DNA from: SM1-50 sp964467345
Lineage (GTDB): Archaea > Thermoplasmatota > E2 > DHVEG-1
Assembly: GCA_964467345.1 (NCBI GenBank)
Contig: CAYXPY010000020.1
Coordinates: forward strand, 1-32,379
Direction of reading: 5' to 3'
Length of the DNA stretch: 32,379 nt
Shown: positions 1-7,113 of the stretch, piece by piece
Position numbering within the stretch: position 1 is the first letter of the stretch
How the letters are laid out: each line of letters starts with the position of its first letter
The notes under the pieces: generated by a model
The model's input: the letters and a program-made list of their open reading frames with translations, nothing else
Database searches by the model: none
What the model was told of the DNA's origin: nothing
Translations under genes and position numbers: made by a program

Positions 1-82
1 AATAAAAATTTTACAACAACAAAATGAGGTTTAAACATTTACTTTAATCTCATTCATAGGGAGGAATCGATTTTCATAAAAC

Positions 83-90
83 TTTATATA
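83..90 (+). promoter_or_regulatory. TATA box candidate for the TrkH gene
   Basis: An AT-only octamer reading TTTATATA lies about 60 bases before the TrkH start codon. It fits an archaeal TATA element with a leader of roughly 35-40 bases. A GAGG run about 9 bases before the ATG could serve as Shine-Dalgarno. Position only; no transcript evidence. Confidence 0.4.
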
Positions 91-151
91 GCGTCTTTCG
101 TCTCATGTATATCTTCATATAATCTAGAGAAACCAGGATTGAGGCAACAGC

Positions 152-1603
152 ATGAATCATGGGAAGATAATATGTCGGGACCTGGGATTAGTTCTTATAG
201 TGGTTGGAATTGTAAATATATTTTCTATTTTCATTCCTCTTATTTTTAAAGAATATGAGGCGATGCCATATTTACTACTTTCAACAGTTCTGTTTATAGT
301 TATCGGTGGTTTTCTTCGGATTATCGCTGGGAAAGAACAAGGTGATTCGAGATTACGACATGCAGTTATTATCGCAGGTTTAAGTTGGGTGATTATACCG
401 ATTATCACAATGATTCCATTTAAGTTCATCGGGAATCTTGATTATCTCAGTGCTTTTTTTGAATCGATGTCAGGATGGACGACTACGGGTCTTACGATGT
501 TTGGTGGTCGTGAAGAAGGACTTACATATACTATTCTGTTTTACCGTTCGTTCACCCAGTGGGTAGGTGGTGTTGGTGTTGTACTATTGACTGTTTCCAT
601 ATTACCACGACCAGGTACGGGGAGCTATCTTCTATTTGCCTCTGAAGCACGGTCTGAAAAAATCTTGCCAAATATCATTTTAACGATTCGTTCTATGTGG
701 GGAATCTATTTTTTTTACACGATCTTGGGGATAGTCCTATTGGTCATCTGCGGTATGCCCTTGTGGGATTCAGTGAATCATTCCATGTGCGCGATTTCCA
801 CTGGTGGATTTGCTACAATTGGTGGGAGCATTGGTGGTTACAATAATATTTTTATTGAGATTATTGTCATTATGTTAATGATTTTTGGTTCAATAGCTTT
901 TATTGCTCATCATCGTCTTCTGAAAGGACGGATAAAAGCATTTTTTCATGATATGCAGGTGAAAGCTTTGTTTCTGCTTATCATTGTCGGTGGTGTATTA
1001 TTAGTACTCCTTAATCTACAGTATTACAATGGTGACCTGTTGACCTCGATTCGGTATTCCTTTTTTCAGTATGCATCAAGTCAGACAACCACGGGTTTTC
1101 AGACGACAGATCTTCTGCATTGGTCAATAAATTCAAAATTGTTGGTTGCGTTTGCTATGATTGTCGGTGGTGCCGCTGGTGCGACGTGCGGGGGAATTAA
1201 GCTCTATCGATTCATTTTTCTTGGGAAATCGATTGGATGGCGGATAAAACGAGCGATTACAACACCTCGACGAATTTTTAGATTCTCGATTGATGGGAGG
1301 CAATTGTCGATGAAAGACCAACTCGATATAACAAATGAAGTTACAATTATTATTTTCCTATGGATGATCTCTTTGATAATTGGGGTTTTCGTATTGGATT
1401 TAACAGTTCAAGGACAACCATTGGAAAATATATTCTTTGAAGTATGTAGTGCACAAGGAAATATTGGCATGTCGTTGGGGATTACCAATGTATCGATGAG
1501 TCCGATAGCGAAGATTATGATGATTATTAATATGTATATCGGTCGTTTGGAGATTATCCCTGTGATCATGATGTTTTCCACTATTTTCCGAAGATATATA
1601 TAA
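152..1603 (+). CDS. trkH: TrkH-type potassium uptake channel subunit
   Basis: A 483-residue polytopic membrane protein of the TrkH/TrkG/KtrB superfamily, the K+-translocating subunit in the cytoplasmic membrane. Four pore-loop filter segments are visible: TTTG at about 110-113, STGG at 216-219, TTTG at 312-315 and a degenerate GNIG at 436-439. The segment GGAAGATCGGIK (about 339-350) is the usual TrkH stretch between the third and fourth repeats. Length and topology match full-length TrkH. In the family the channel is gated by a soluble RCK protein (TrkA); no such gene lies in this window, so the partner must be elsewhere. The ATG at 152 follows GAGG at a normal distance. The gene stands alone, with an apparent promoter of its own and a 430-base gene-free stretch behind it. 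Family call is secure; ion specificity is inferred from the family. Confidence 0.9.
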   Translation: MNHGKIICRDLGLVLIVVGIVNIFSIFIPLIFKEYEAMPYLLLSTVLFIVIGGFLRIIAGKEQGDSRLRHAVIIAGLSWVIIPIITMIPFKFIGNLDYLSAFFESMSGWTTTGLTMFGGREEGLTYTILFYRSFTQWVGGVGVVLLTVSILPRPGTGSYLLFASEARSEKILPNIILTIRSMWGIYFFYTILGIVLLVICGMPLWDSVNHSMCAISTGGFATIGGSIGGYNNIFIEIIVIMLMIFGSIAFIAHHRLLKGRIKAFFHDMQVKALFLLIIVGGVLLVLLNLQYYNGDLLTSIRYSFFQYASSQTTTGFQTTDLLHWSINSKLLVAFAMIVGGAAGATCGGIKLYRFIFLGKSIGWRIKRAITTPRRIFRFSIDGRQLSMKDQLDITNEVTIIIFLWMISLIIGVFVLDLTVQGQPLENIFFEVCSAQGNIGMSLGITNVSMSPIAKIMMIINMYIGRLEIIPVIMMFSTIFRRYI

Positions 1604-2031
1604 AATAGAGTTCGCATCCATATAACCAACCGTTTTAACTTCATTACACAGGAAGTCCCGATGTGGTGTTGATATATGTTGCTTGATAATCATGTTATGG
1701 TAAGTAATCGTCGCTATTTTTCATTAATCTCAATTACATTATGATAATTAAATAAGTCACGGTTACAAGAATGTAATTCTTTGAGGTATTTCATTTCGTT
1801 GATTTTAATCGCCATATTCAATTCAGATTATACCACCGGTAGTTTTATCTTAAATCAAGAAAATATTCATACAATTTTTTCTTTTATCAGACCGTTACAG
1901 ATAGAATGTCGTCATATTTAAAAAAAAAAAAAAAAAATGATATAGTATGTTTGGAAAAAAGATTTGACTTTATCATAGGGGAGCTTGTCACTTCGTTTCA
2001 AAATACGCAGAATTCTTAATAACAACAATAT
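1604..2031. other. Gene-free stretch between TrkH and the exporter
   Basis: About 430 AT-rich bases between two convergent genes. I see no convincing ORF, RNA gene or repeat. The one clear element is an 18-base A run (T run on the minus strand) at 1920-1937, listed separately as a probable terminator of the exporter operon. Confidence 0.6.
1920..1937 (-). terminator. Long T-tract, probable terminator of the wHTH-MMPL operon
   Basis: Eighteen consecutive A on the plus strand are eighteen T in the sense direction of the exporter gene, about 95 bases beyond its stop codon. Archaeal RNA polymerase terminates at U-rich tracts without needing a hairpin, so a terminator is the simplest reading. The homopolymer could also be length-variable or a sequencing weak point. 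Confidence 0.6.
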
Positions 2032-4266
2032 TTATTTTATGAACCTTGACGTCAACAGCATTGGTAACACGCAAAGACTTGCAACAAAGGAAAAACCAAT
2101 CAAAGTGATGACGACGAGACTGAACTCATGCAATGCTGGGATGCCTACAGCAAATGTTGAGAGCAATGCAACGCTTGTCGTAGTCGCTGCTCCTACCAGT
2201 GACCAACCTGTTGTTTCAATCATCGTCTTGACCGCTTCAGTCTTTGGTACTCCTTTTGCGACTTCCTCTCGGACCCGCTGGGTTGTCTGAATACTGTAAT
2301 CAATACCAGTGCCTATCATGATAGAGGCAACAGTGATGTTGATGATGGACAGTGGTATATTAAGCATCACCAGCGCCCCCGGCTCCCAGGCAAGAACGAC
2401 AAGGACGGGGATCAACGCTAAAAACCCGATGGTGATAGAACTAAAACCTACAATCAAGCATGCTAGTACCAATAACAATGCAATAACAAGCGATCTTGCT
2501 TGTGAACTCATGATCTGCTTATTGATCTCTACGCTTACAACATCTTGACCTGTGAGTTGTGAGACACGCCCATTCTGTGGTATGCCAGCATTCTGTGCGA
2601 TGTCATTTACTTGGTCGATAAGTTTCTCCAATGTCTCCACACTAGTCCCCGCAGGGAAGGTGACAAGGATAAACGTCTTTGAGTACTGGCCGTCGACAAG
2701 ACCTTTTTGTGCAATCTTATCAAGAATAATGGTGTTTACTCCGAGGAACTCGGCAATTTTTTCAATAATGATACTTCGTTCCAGGACATCATTGACTTTC
2801 TTGATTTCATCAGCAATCGAGTACGCAGAGCCACCAACATGACGGATTTCTTCCTCCATATTATAAATCGCTTCGATGACCTCAGGATACGTCAGACCCT
2901 GGCTGTTCGTTTCGATGTACAGCGCGTTGAAGTTTGCTCCAGTGCCAAAATTCCTTGAGTATTCCAAGAGTTTTTCCACCTCAGGGATACCCTGTGGAGC
3001 CATGTCGAAGTAGTTCACATCGGTTTTAATCTGTGGCAGAACAATCAATGACAGAACGACAAAGAAACAAGAAACAGCGAACAATTTTTTTCTGTAATCA
3101 ACAATGAAAACTGCGACGCGCTTCCAGCGATGGTTTGCTTCATGTTTTTCGAATTTGAAAATCAAACAGAGGCAGGGGACCAGAATGATTGCTGAGACGA
3201 ACGTGAACATAATGCCAATAGCGCACCCGAAACCAAAAGTCACCATCGGCGGCATATACGATGTCATCAAGGAGCCAAACCCGATGATCGTCGTAAAGGC
3301 ACACATGAATACTGCTTTACCTGTATGACCCAATGTCCGTTCCACCCGGATTATTTTATCAGTAATCTCATGCTCCTCAGCGAACCGATTCGCAAGATAA
3401 ATCGAATAGTCCACCCCAAGACCAAGCAACAGCGCAGCAACAGCAATAGAAAGGATAGTAAGCTCAGGTTGAATGGTGCCTAACACCCCAAACGTCAGCA
3501 GCAGAGCATAACCAAGCGGCAGAAAACCAATCAAAAGTCCTTTCAATGTTCTATGGAAGAAGAACAACACAGCAGCTACACCAACCGCAGCTAAGGGAAA
3601 CACGATGGTTAAGGATTGGAAGTTTTTCTCCCGCATCGCCTGTTGCATCGCAATGGAACCAGTCACCGTCATGGTTGAATAGCGAGCCTCTCTGCTTATT
3701 GCGGTTTTGACTGTTTGCAGGACTTGATTGTAATCGGCGTTATCTGAGAGTTGTAGGATGATTGCCGCCACTTTATACGAGTTAAGGAAAAGGACGCCTG
3801 CTGTCGACTGCAGACGCGCTAGATACGTGTTGATCAACGCAGGGTCATCGGGAATTTGGTATTTACCTGTACCACCAAGACCTTTCGGGAGCGGCGTCTT
3901 TGCATTTTCCTCTTTGATGAGCTGGGCGATACTGTTTACCGAAAAAATTCCATCGGTTTTTCCTTTGTCAAGTTCATAGGTGTTTACCTTTGTTGTCACC
4001 CGGTCCATTTCACGCAACACATAAGGGTCGCGGATATCATCAGTCTCGATATAGATGATGATCGTAGAACCAATCTGGAATTCCTCGTTTATTTTATTCC
4101 ACAGCTGTAAGGATGGATCATCTTTTGGTAAAAACGTCGTCAGATCTGATTGCATATACACATTGCGGATTTGCAATCCAACGATGATGGTGATGATCGT
4201 GTACACAAGCAGGACTGTTTTTGGTCGTTTCACAAGAACCTTTGCAAGGGAGTGGGCTATCTTCAT
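2032..4266 (-). CDS. MMPL/RND-superfamily exporter, archaeal HAE3 type
   Basis: A 744-residue membrane protein with the duplicated RND layout: a TM helix near 17-35, an extracytoplasmic loop to about 218, a five-helix bundle to about 372, a second lone helix near 392-411, a second loop to about 590 and a final bundle to the C-terminus. Each half carries the MMPL proton-relay motif, GLGVDYS (D286, Y287) and GTGIDYS (D656, Y657), so both relay sites look intact. Proteins of this archaeal 'hydrophobe/amphiphile efflux-3' class are proton-driven exporters, or are thought to handle lipids or hydrophobic compounds; the substrate cannot be read from sequence. The ATG overlaps the stop of the upstream winged-helix gene by four bases (ATGA) and is preceded by GGGGGTGA, so the two are translationally coupled and the regulator probably controls this pump. 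Confidence 0.9.
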   Translation of the reverse strand: MKIAHSLAKVLVKRPKTVLLVYTIITIIVGLQIRNVYMQSDLTTFLPKDDPSLQLWNKINEEFQIGSTIIIYIETDDIRDPYVLREMDRVTTKVNTYELDKGKTDGIFSVNSIAQLIKEENAKTPLPKGLGGTGKYQIPDDPALINTYLARLQSTAGVLFLNSYKVAAIILQLSDNADYNQVLQTVKTAISREARYSTMTVTGSIAMQQAMREKNFQSLTIVFPLAAVGVAAVLFFFHRTLKGLLIGFLPLGYALLLTFGVLGTIQPELTILSIAVAALLLGLGVDYSIYLANRFAEEHEITDKIIRVERTLGHTGKAVFMCAFTTIIGFGSLMTSYMPPMVTFGFGCAIGIMFTFVSAIILVPCLCLIFKFEKHEANHRWKRVAVFIVDYRKKLFAVSCFFVVLSLIVLPQIKTDVNYFDMAPQGIPEVEKLLEYSRNFGTGANFNALYIETNSQGLTYPEVIEAIYNMEEEIRHVGGSAYSIADEIKKVNDVLERSIIIEKIAEFLGVNTIILDKIAQKGLVDGQYSKTFILVTFPAGTSVETLEKLIDQVNDIAQNAGIPQNGRVSQLTGQDVVSVEINKQIMSSQARSLVIALLLVLACLIVGFSSITIGFLALIPVLVVLAWEPGALVMLNIPLSIINITVASIMIGTGIDYSIQTTQRVREEVAKGVPKTEAVKTMIETTGWSLVGAATTTSVALLSTFAVGIPALHEFSLVVITLIGFSFVASLCVLPMLLTSRFIK

Positions 4267-4658
4267 CGTTCACCCCCTGGAGCATCAATCATTATCTGCA
4301 CACATTTACTGCCATTTGTTTTACTGGTAAGGTTTGCTATCGTATTGAGTCGTGATTCGATGATTTTCACCCGACGCTGTAACAGAACAAGAGGAGAGAC
4401 CGCGCCATACAAATAGGGGTTCTTCCCGATCCCCTCGGTTTTCAGTTTCTCCCTGAAAATGATTTTGTTGTCATACATCTTAGAAAGCAGTTCCCGGACG
4501 GTGCTGGGATGCAACCTGGTGCCGCGGATAATCTCCTCACTTCTGGCTTTGTTCTTCCGTAGAAGATAGACATAGATGCGGGACTCTGCCCTGGAATCAA
4601 GGAGTTCATGGACAGCAGTCTCGATGTTTTTGTCGATAGGTGAACGGGGTTTGTTCAT
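4263..4658 (-). CDS. Winged-helix transcriptional regulator, likely controls the adjacent exporter
   Basis: A 131-residue protein with a predicted winged helix-turn-helix at about 20-75: a helix rich in SRIYVYLLRK, then SEEIIRGTRLHPSTVRELLSKM as the HTH helices, and a beta-wing ending near NPYLYGAVSP. The C-terminal part (about 85-120) resembles a dimerising helix. This architecture is common in archaeal TrmB/ArsR-like regulators, but I cannot assign a named family. It is co-transcribed with the exporter (four-base overlap). A GTG at 4661 directly precedes the ATG at 4658; the GGTG upstream is better spaced for the ATG, so I chose that. Two tandem palindromes sit 70-120 bases upstream and are its natural candidate binding sites. 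The effector is unknown. Confidence 0.75.
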   Translation of the reverse strand: MNKPRSPIDKNIETAVHELLDSRAESRIYVYLLRKNKARSEEIIRGTRLHPSTVRELLSKMYDNKIIFREKLKTEGIGKNPYLYGAVSPLVLLQRRVKIIESRLNTIANLTSKTNGSKCVQIMIDAPGGER

Positions 4659-4711
4659 CACAGCACACCATTTTTATGAAATAATTTCAATAAAAAACGT
4701 TGTTTTGTTGG

Positions 4712-4719
4712 TTTAAATA
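4712..4719. promoter_or_regulatory. TATA box candidate TTTAAATA in the divergent region
   Basis: The octamer TTTAAATA is nearly symmetric and lies about 55 bases upstream of the regulator start. Read on the minus strand it is placed to drive the regulator-exporter operon. A second A/T element (about 4773-4783) is better placed for the DUF357 gene on the plus strand. Confidence 0.4.
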
Positions 4720-4727
4720 CCTTTCCA

Positions 4728-4779
4728 TTTTGTCGTCTTCCAACCGACAAAACATTTTATCGGAAAAAAAACGATAAAA
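4728..4779. promoter_or_regulatory. Two tandem 25-bp palindromes, candidate operators
   Basis: Site 1 spans 4728-4752 with arms TTTTGTCG and CGACAAAA; site 2 spans 4755-4779 with arms TTTTATCG and CGATAAAA. Both have perfect 8-bp inverted arms and a 9-base spacer, giving TTTTRTCG-N9-CGAYAAAA. Two bases separate them, so their centres are 27 bp apart. They lie between the divergent winged-helix regulator and DUF357 genes; site 2 overlaps the A/T element that may be the plus-strand TATA box. The arrangement is what one expects for cooperative binding of a dimeric regulator. That the neighbouring regulator binds here is inference. Confidence 0.65.
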
Positions 4780-4835
4780 ATACGTCGTATGCAAACATTT
4801 ATTTCCCGTAACAGCCTCCCGTCACCATCGATTCT

Positions 4836-5087
4836 ATGGACGAAAAAACAAGAGTACAAAAAGATATCGTAATGTTTGAGGAAAACAAAAAAAGAATAAA
4901 CGAAAAAACACTCGCACACAACGAAAAAAAAACATTCGAACTGGCAACACAATACTACGAAGACACGAAATATTATACAAACAAAAAAGACTATTTCACT
5001 GCGTTTGGCTGCATCAACTATGCCCATGGGCTTCTTGATGCACTTCTAAAGATACAAAATCAAGGAGAGGAACACCATGAAGGTTGA
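4836..5087 (+). CDS. DUF357 family protein
   Basis: An 83-residue soluble helical protein. The segment from about 38 to 72 (ATQYYEDTKYYTNKKDYFTAF followed by CINYAHGLLDALLKI) matches the archaeal DUF357 signature of a Tyr-rich helix, then a helix with AHGLLDAL. The N-terminal 35 residues are highly charged and probably a coiled helix. DUF357 proteins are small, widespread in archaea and of unknown function; the helix pair resembles a HEPN/TPR-like hairpin, but I do not infer activity. The 3' end overlaps the next gene by 11 bases and contains that gene's Shine-Dalgarno GGAG, so the two are coupled. Its upstream region holds the tandem palindromes. Confidence 0.75.
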   Translation: MDEKTRVQKDIVMFEENKKRINEKTLAHNEKKTFELATQYYEDTKYYTNKKDYFTAFGCINYAHGLLDALLKIQNQGEEHHEG

Positions 5088-5628
5088 AGGAAACATAGAA
5101 AACTATTATCATTACGCATTCCCCATGCAAACCATTCTTGTCACCTGCAACGATCCCACCGGAAAAACAAACATAATCACCCTCGCATGGCATACCCCCA
5201 TCTCACGTAAACCCCCACTCTACGGCATTTCCCTTTCACCAAAGCGATACTCCTATGGACTCATAGAAAAAAGCAAGGAGTTCGTCATCAATTTCATCCC
5301 CTATACCCTTGTCGAGGCAGCGGATTTCTGCGGTACCCACACAGGGAAAAACACCGATAAACTCTGCACAACCGGCCTGACGCTTACCTCCTCAAAGAAA
5401 CTCTCCACCCCGCTCATCACAGAAGGATACGCACACCTCGAATGCACCCTACACAAAACAATCCCACTTGGCGACCACAGCCTGTTCATCGGAGAGGTTG
5501 TCGCGGTGTCCGCAGACAACGACGCATTTGAAAACGAACTACTCAGAACTGACCGCGTGCATCCTTGCTACTATATCGGAAAAAACGCCTACACGACCCT
5601 TGACAGAGCGAAACGAAAGACATTCTAA
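5077..5628 (+). CDS. Flavin reductase-like FMN-binding protein
   Basis: A 183-residue protein of the flavin reductase-like/FMN-binding split-barrel family. Visible family features are the N-terminal YPMQ-like segment (AFPMQTILVTCND), ITLAWHTPISRKPPLYGISL (about 28-47), FVINF at about 70-74 and the CGTHTGKNTDK loop (about 84-94), all of which form the FMN site in this fold. Members reduce flavins with NAD(P)H or serve as flavoprotein electron carriers; the exact role here is open. Translation is coupled to the DUF357 gene upstream (11-base overlap, GGAG before the ATG). The stop codon overlaps the convergent adenosyltransferase gene by four bases, so the two mRNAs are antisense at their 3' ends. 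Confidence 0.8.
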   Translation: MKVEGNIENYYHYAFPMQTILVTCNDPTGKTNIITLAWHTPISRKPPLYGISLSPKRYSYGLIEKSKEFVINFIPYTLVEAADFCGTHTGKNTDKLCTTGLTLTSSKKLSTPLITEGYAHLECTLHKTIPLGDHSLFIGEVVAVSADNDAFENELLRTDRVHPCYYIGKNAYTTLDRAKRKTF

Positions 5629-6413
5629 CCAAAAAGAAGCTGAATCTCCGCATCAACCCCCATTCCTAATGTTTGCGCCGCATTCCCCTGATTGACGCTG
5701 ATTTCAAGGAAACGATTACTCCCCAGAGTGCACAACAACCCCCCCTGACCTACAAAACCATAGGAACGGACAAACGGAACAGGCTCCCAGCGACGATCAC
5801 CACAAACGACCGATATTGTTTTCTTCTCCATATCCGCTGGTAAAATCTCCCCGGGGATATTCGTCATCAGATTCCCAAACCGATCAACATACAGGATCTT
5901 CCCAGAGACCCGGTCACCCTGATGCTCCCCAAGGCTGAACTGAAGATCCACGAAATGCGACGTTCTTGTCCCAATCTCATGAAAGGGTACCCCACGGGCG
6001 ATGTACGCAGCGACAGGTGCAAAGATATCACGACCATGAAACGTACGGGACAACGGATGAATCATATAACGAGGATTGGTAATCTCATAGACAACAAAAT
6101 CCCCAAGAAGATGCGCCGCGGGCAACAGAATCCCGTTATCAGGACCAACCAGTATCTGCTTCTTTGTCGTGATAATCAACCCCTTCCGCTCGGTCCCAAC
6201 ACCCGGGTCTACAACCGCCACATGAATAGTACCAAGAGGAAAAAACGGTGCAGTCGTCCATAAGAGAAACGCCCCTTCCCTGATATTATGAGGCGCGACC
6301 TCATGAGTAATATCAATCATCCGTGCATCAGTGATACTGGAAACAACACCCTTCATCTGAGCAACATACCCTTCCCTTGTCCCAAAATCAGAAAGAAACG
6401 TAATCCTTTTCAT
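5625..6413 (-). CDS. SAM hydroxide adenosyltransferase (DUF62 family)
   Basis: A 262-residue protein of the DUF62 / fluorinase-chlorinase-like family. The N-terminus MKRITFLSDFGTREGY is diagnostic (D9 binds the SAM ribose in relatives), followed by VVDPGVG, the GPDNG loop and FHGRDIFAPVAA, which supplies the Arg of the Asp-Arg-His triad known for hydroxide adenosyltransferases. Those enzymes hydrolyse S-adenosylmethionine to adenosine and methionine in many archaea and bacteria; halide-using fluorinases carry an extra loop that I do not see. The family-type start is the ATG at 6413. An in-frame GTG at 6446 would add 11 residues not typical of the family and lacks a clear Shine-Dalgarno. It is convergent with the flavin reductase gene. 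Confidence 0.88.
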   Translation of the reverse strand: MKRITFLSDFGTREGYVAQMKGVVSSITDARMIDITHEVAPHNIREGAFLLWTTAPFFPLGTIHVAVVDPGVGTERKGLIITTKKQILVGPDNGILLPAAHLLGDFVVYEITNPRYMIHPLSRTFHGRDIFAPVAAYIARGVPFHEIGTRTSHFVDLQFSLGEHQGDRVSGKILYVDRFGNLMTNIPGEILPADMEKKTISVVCGDRRWEPVPFVRSYGFVGQGGLLCTLGSNRFLEISVNQGNAAQTLGMGVDAEIQLLFG

Positions 6414-6491
6414 ACCATCGACCGCTCCATCCCAATATTCTTCCACCGTACAAGAGCTTTATTGTCCCTGACCCTCTACTTTTTGCAAAAC

Positions 6492-6498
6492 TATATAT
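6492..6498 (+). promoter_or_regulatory. TATA box candidate for the zinc-ribbon gene
   Basis: TATATAT preceded by an A-rich stretch suggests an archaeal BRE/TATA pair. A start site about 25 bases downstream would give a leader of 20-40 bases to the ATG at 6543 or 6558. Confidence 0.45.
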
Positions 6499-6542
6499 GG
6501 AAGAAGCGTGTATAATAATAAGGATTGGAGAAGTACGAAGGA

Positions 6543-6947
6543 ATGGAGACTGGAGAGATGACAATAAAAAAAACAAGCGTTGCAGAAGACATCTGGAAAC
6601 AAACCAGATCACGAAACATGACCTGCCCACAATGCAAAGGATTCCTCACCGTCGTACAGGTTTCCCCCATCTACGACCCTGAGAACGCATACACACCCTA
6701 CAAGACTGTGGTCGAATGTTCCAGCTGCTCGTTTCGAATGGTGACAGAATCATTCACTATTCTCGGAGGAGTGAAAGATTTTGACGATGAATACGTCGAG
6801 ATCGGTAGCTGGGGACCAAGCGGAAGCCGCGTCCTCTCACGGTTTAAACATGCCATCAGCGCAAGCTTGCTTGGAGAACTGAAAAAAACACAAGAACTTG
6901 TTGAATTCCTTATCGTCAACGAACATGTCGTCCAAGTCATAGGCTAA
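6543..6947 (+). CDS. Small zinc-ribbon protein of unknown function
   Basis: About 134 residues with two cysteine pairs, CPQC (C28, C31) and CSSC (C59, C62), spaced as a treble-clef or rubredoxin-like zinc ribbon. The sheet between them contains LTVVQVSPIYDP. The C-terminal half (about 75-134) is a separate acidic then helical region with no signature I know. I do not recognise the family; ribbons of this kind occur in archaeal nucleic-acid- or protein-binding factors. The start is uncertain: a TTG at 6525, ATG at 6543 or ATG at 6558, the last having GGAG nine bases before it. It is a single gene with its own TATA box and a downstream T-tract, so it is transcribed apart from the sugar operon. 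Confidence 0.65.
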   Translation: METGEMTIKKTSVAEDIWKQTRSRNMTCPQCKGFLTVVQVSPIYDPENAYTPYKTVVECSSCSFRMVTESFTILGGVKDFDDEYVEIGSWGPSGSRVLSRFKHAISASLLGELKKTQELVEFLIVNEHVVQVIG

Positions 6948-6978
6948 ACAAGGGGAAAAACAAGCCATAGCATGAACG

Positions 6979-6986
6979 TTTTTTTT
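6979..6986 (+). terminator. T-tract behind the zinc-ribbon gene
   Basis: Eight consecutive T about 30 bases after the stop codon, with no hairpin, fit an archaeal U-tract terminator and separate this gene from the NDP-sugar operon. Confidence 0.5.
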
Positions 6987-7006
6987 CACAAGAAGAAGAG
7001 ATATAT

Positions 7007-7030
7007 TTATAAATTTATAAAATAAATATA
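7007..7030 (+). promoter_or_regulatory. AT-only promoter region of the NDP-sugar operon
   Basis: More than 20 consecutive A/T bases containing overlapping TTTATAAA-like octamers lie 85-105 bases before the first gene of the nucleotidyltransferase-glmS operon. At least one is probably the TATA box; the exact one cannot be chosen by eye. Confidence 0.4.
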
Positions 7031-7113
7031 ACACACAATATTAGCAATAAAACCATCAGAGCCAAAAGAAAAAAGTCAAATAAAGAACAAAACCATATGG
7101 TCCTGTGAGAATC

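Noticed and set aside
31..38. GTTTAAAC palindrome upstream of TrkH
   Set aside because: An 8-bp AT-rich palindrome is expected by chance in this composition and has no second copy nearby.
2297..4416. Several plus-strand ORFs of 70-96 codons inside the exporter and regulator genes
   Set aside because: They are antisense shadows of well-supported coding sequence with no domain or start signal of their own.
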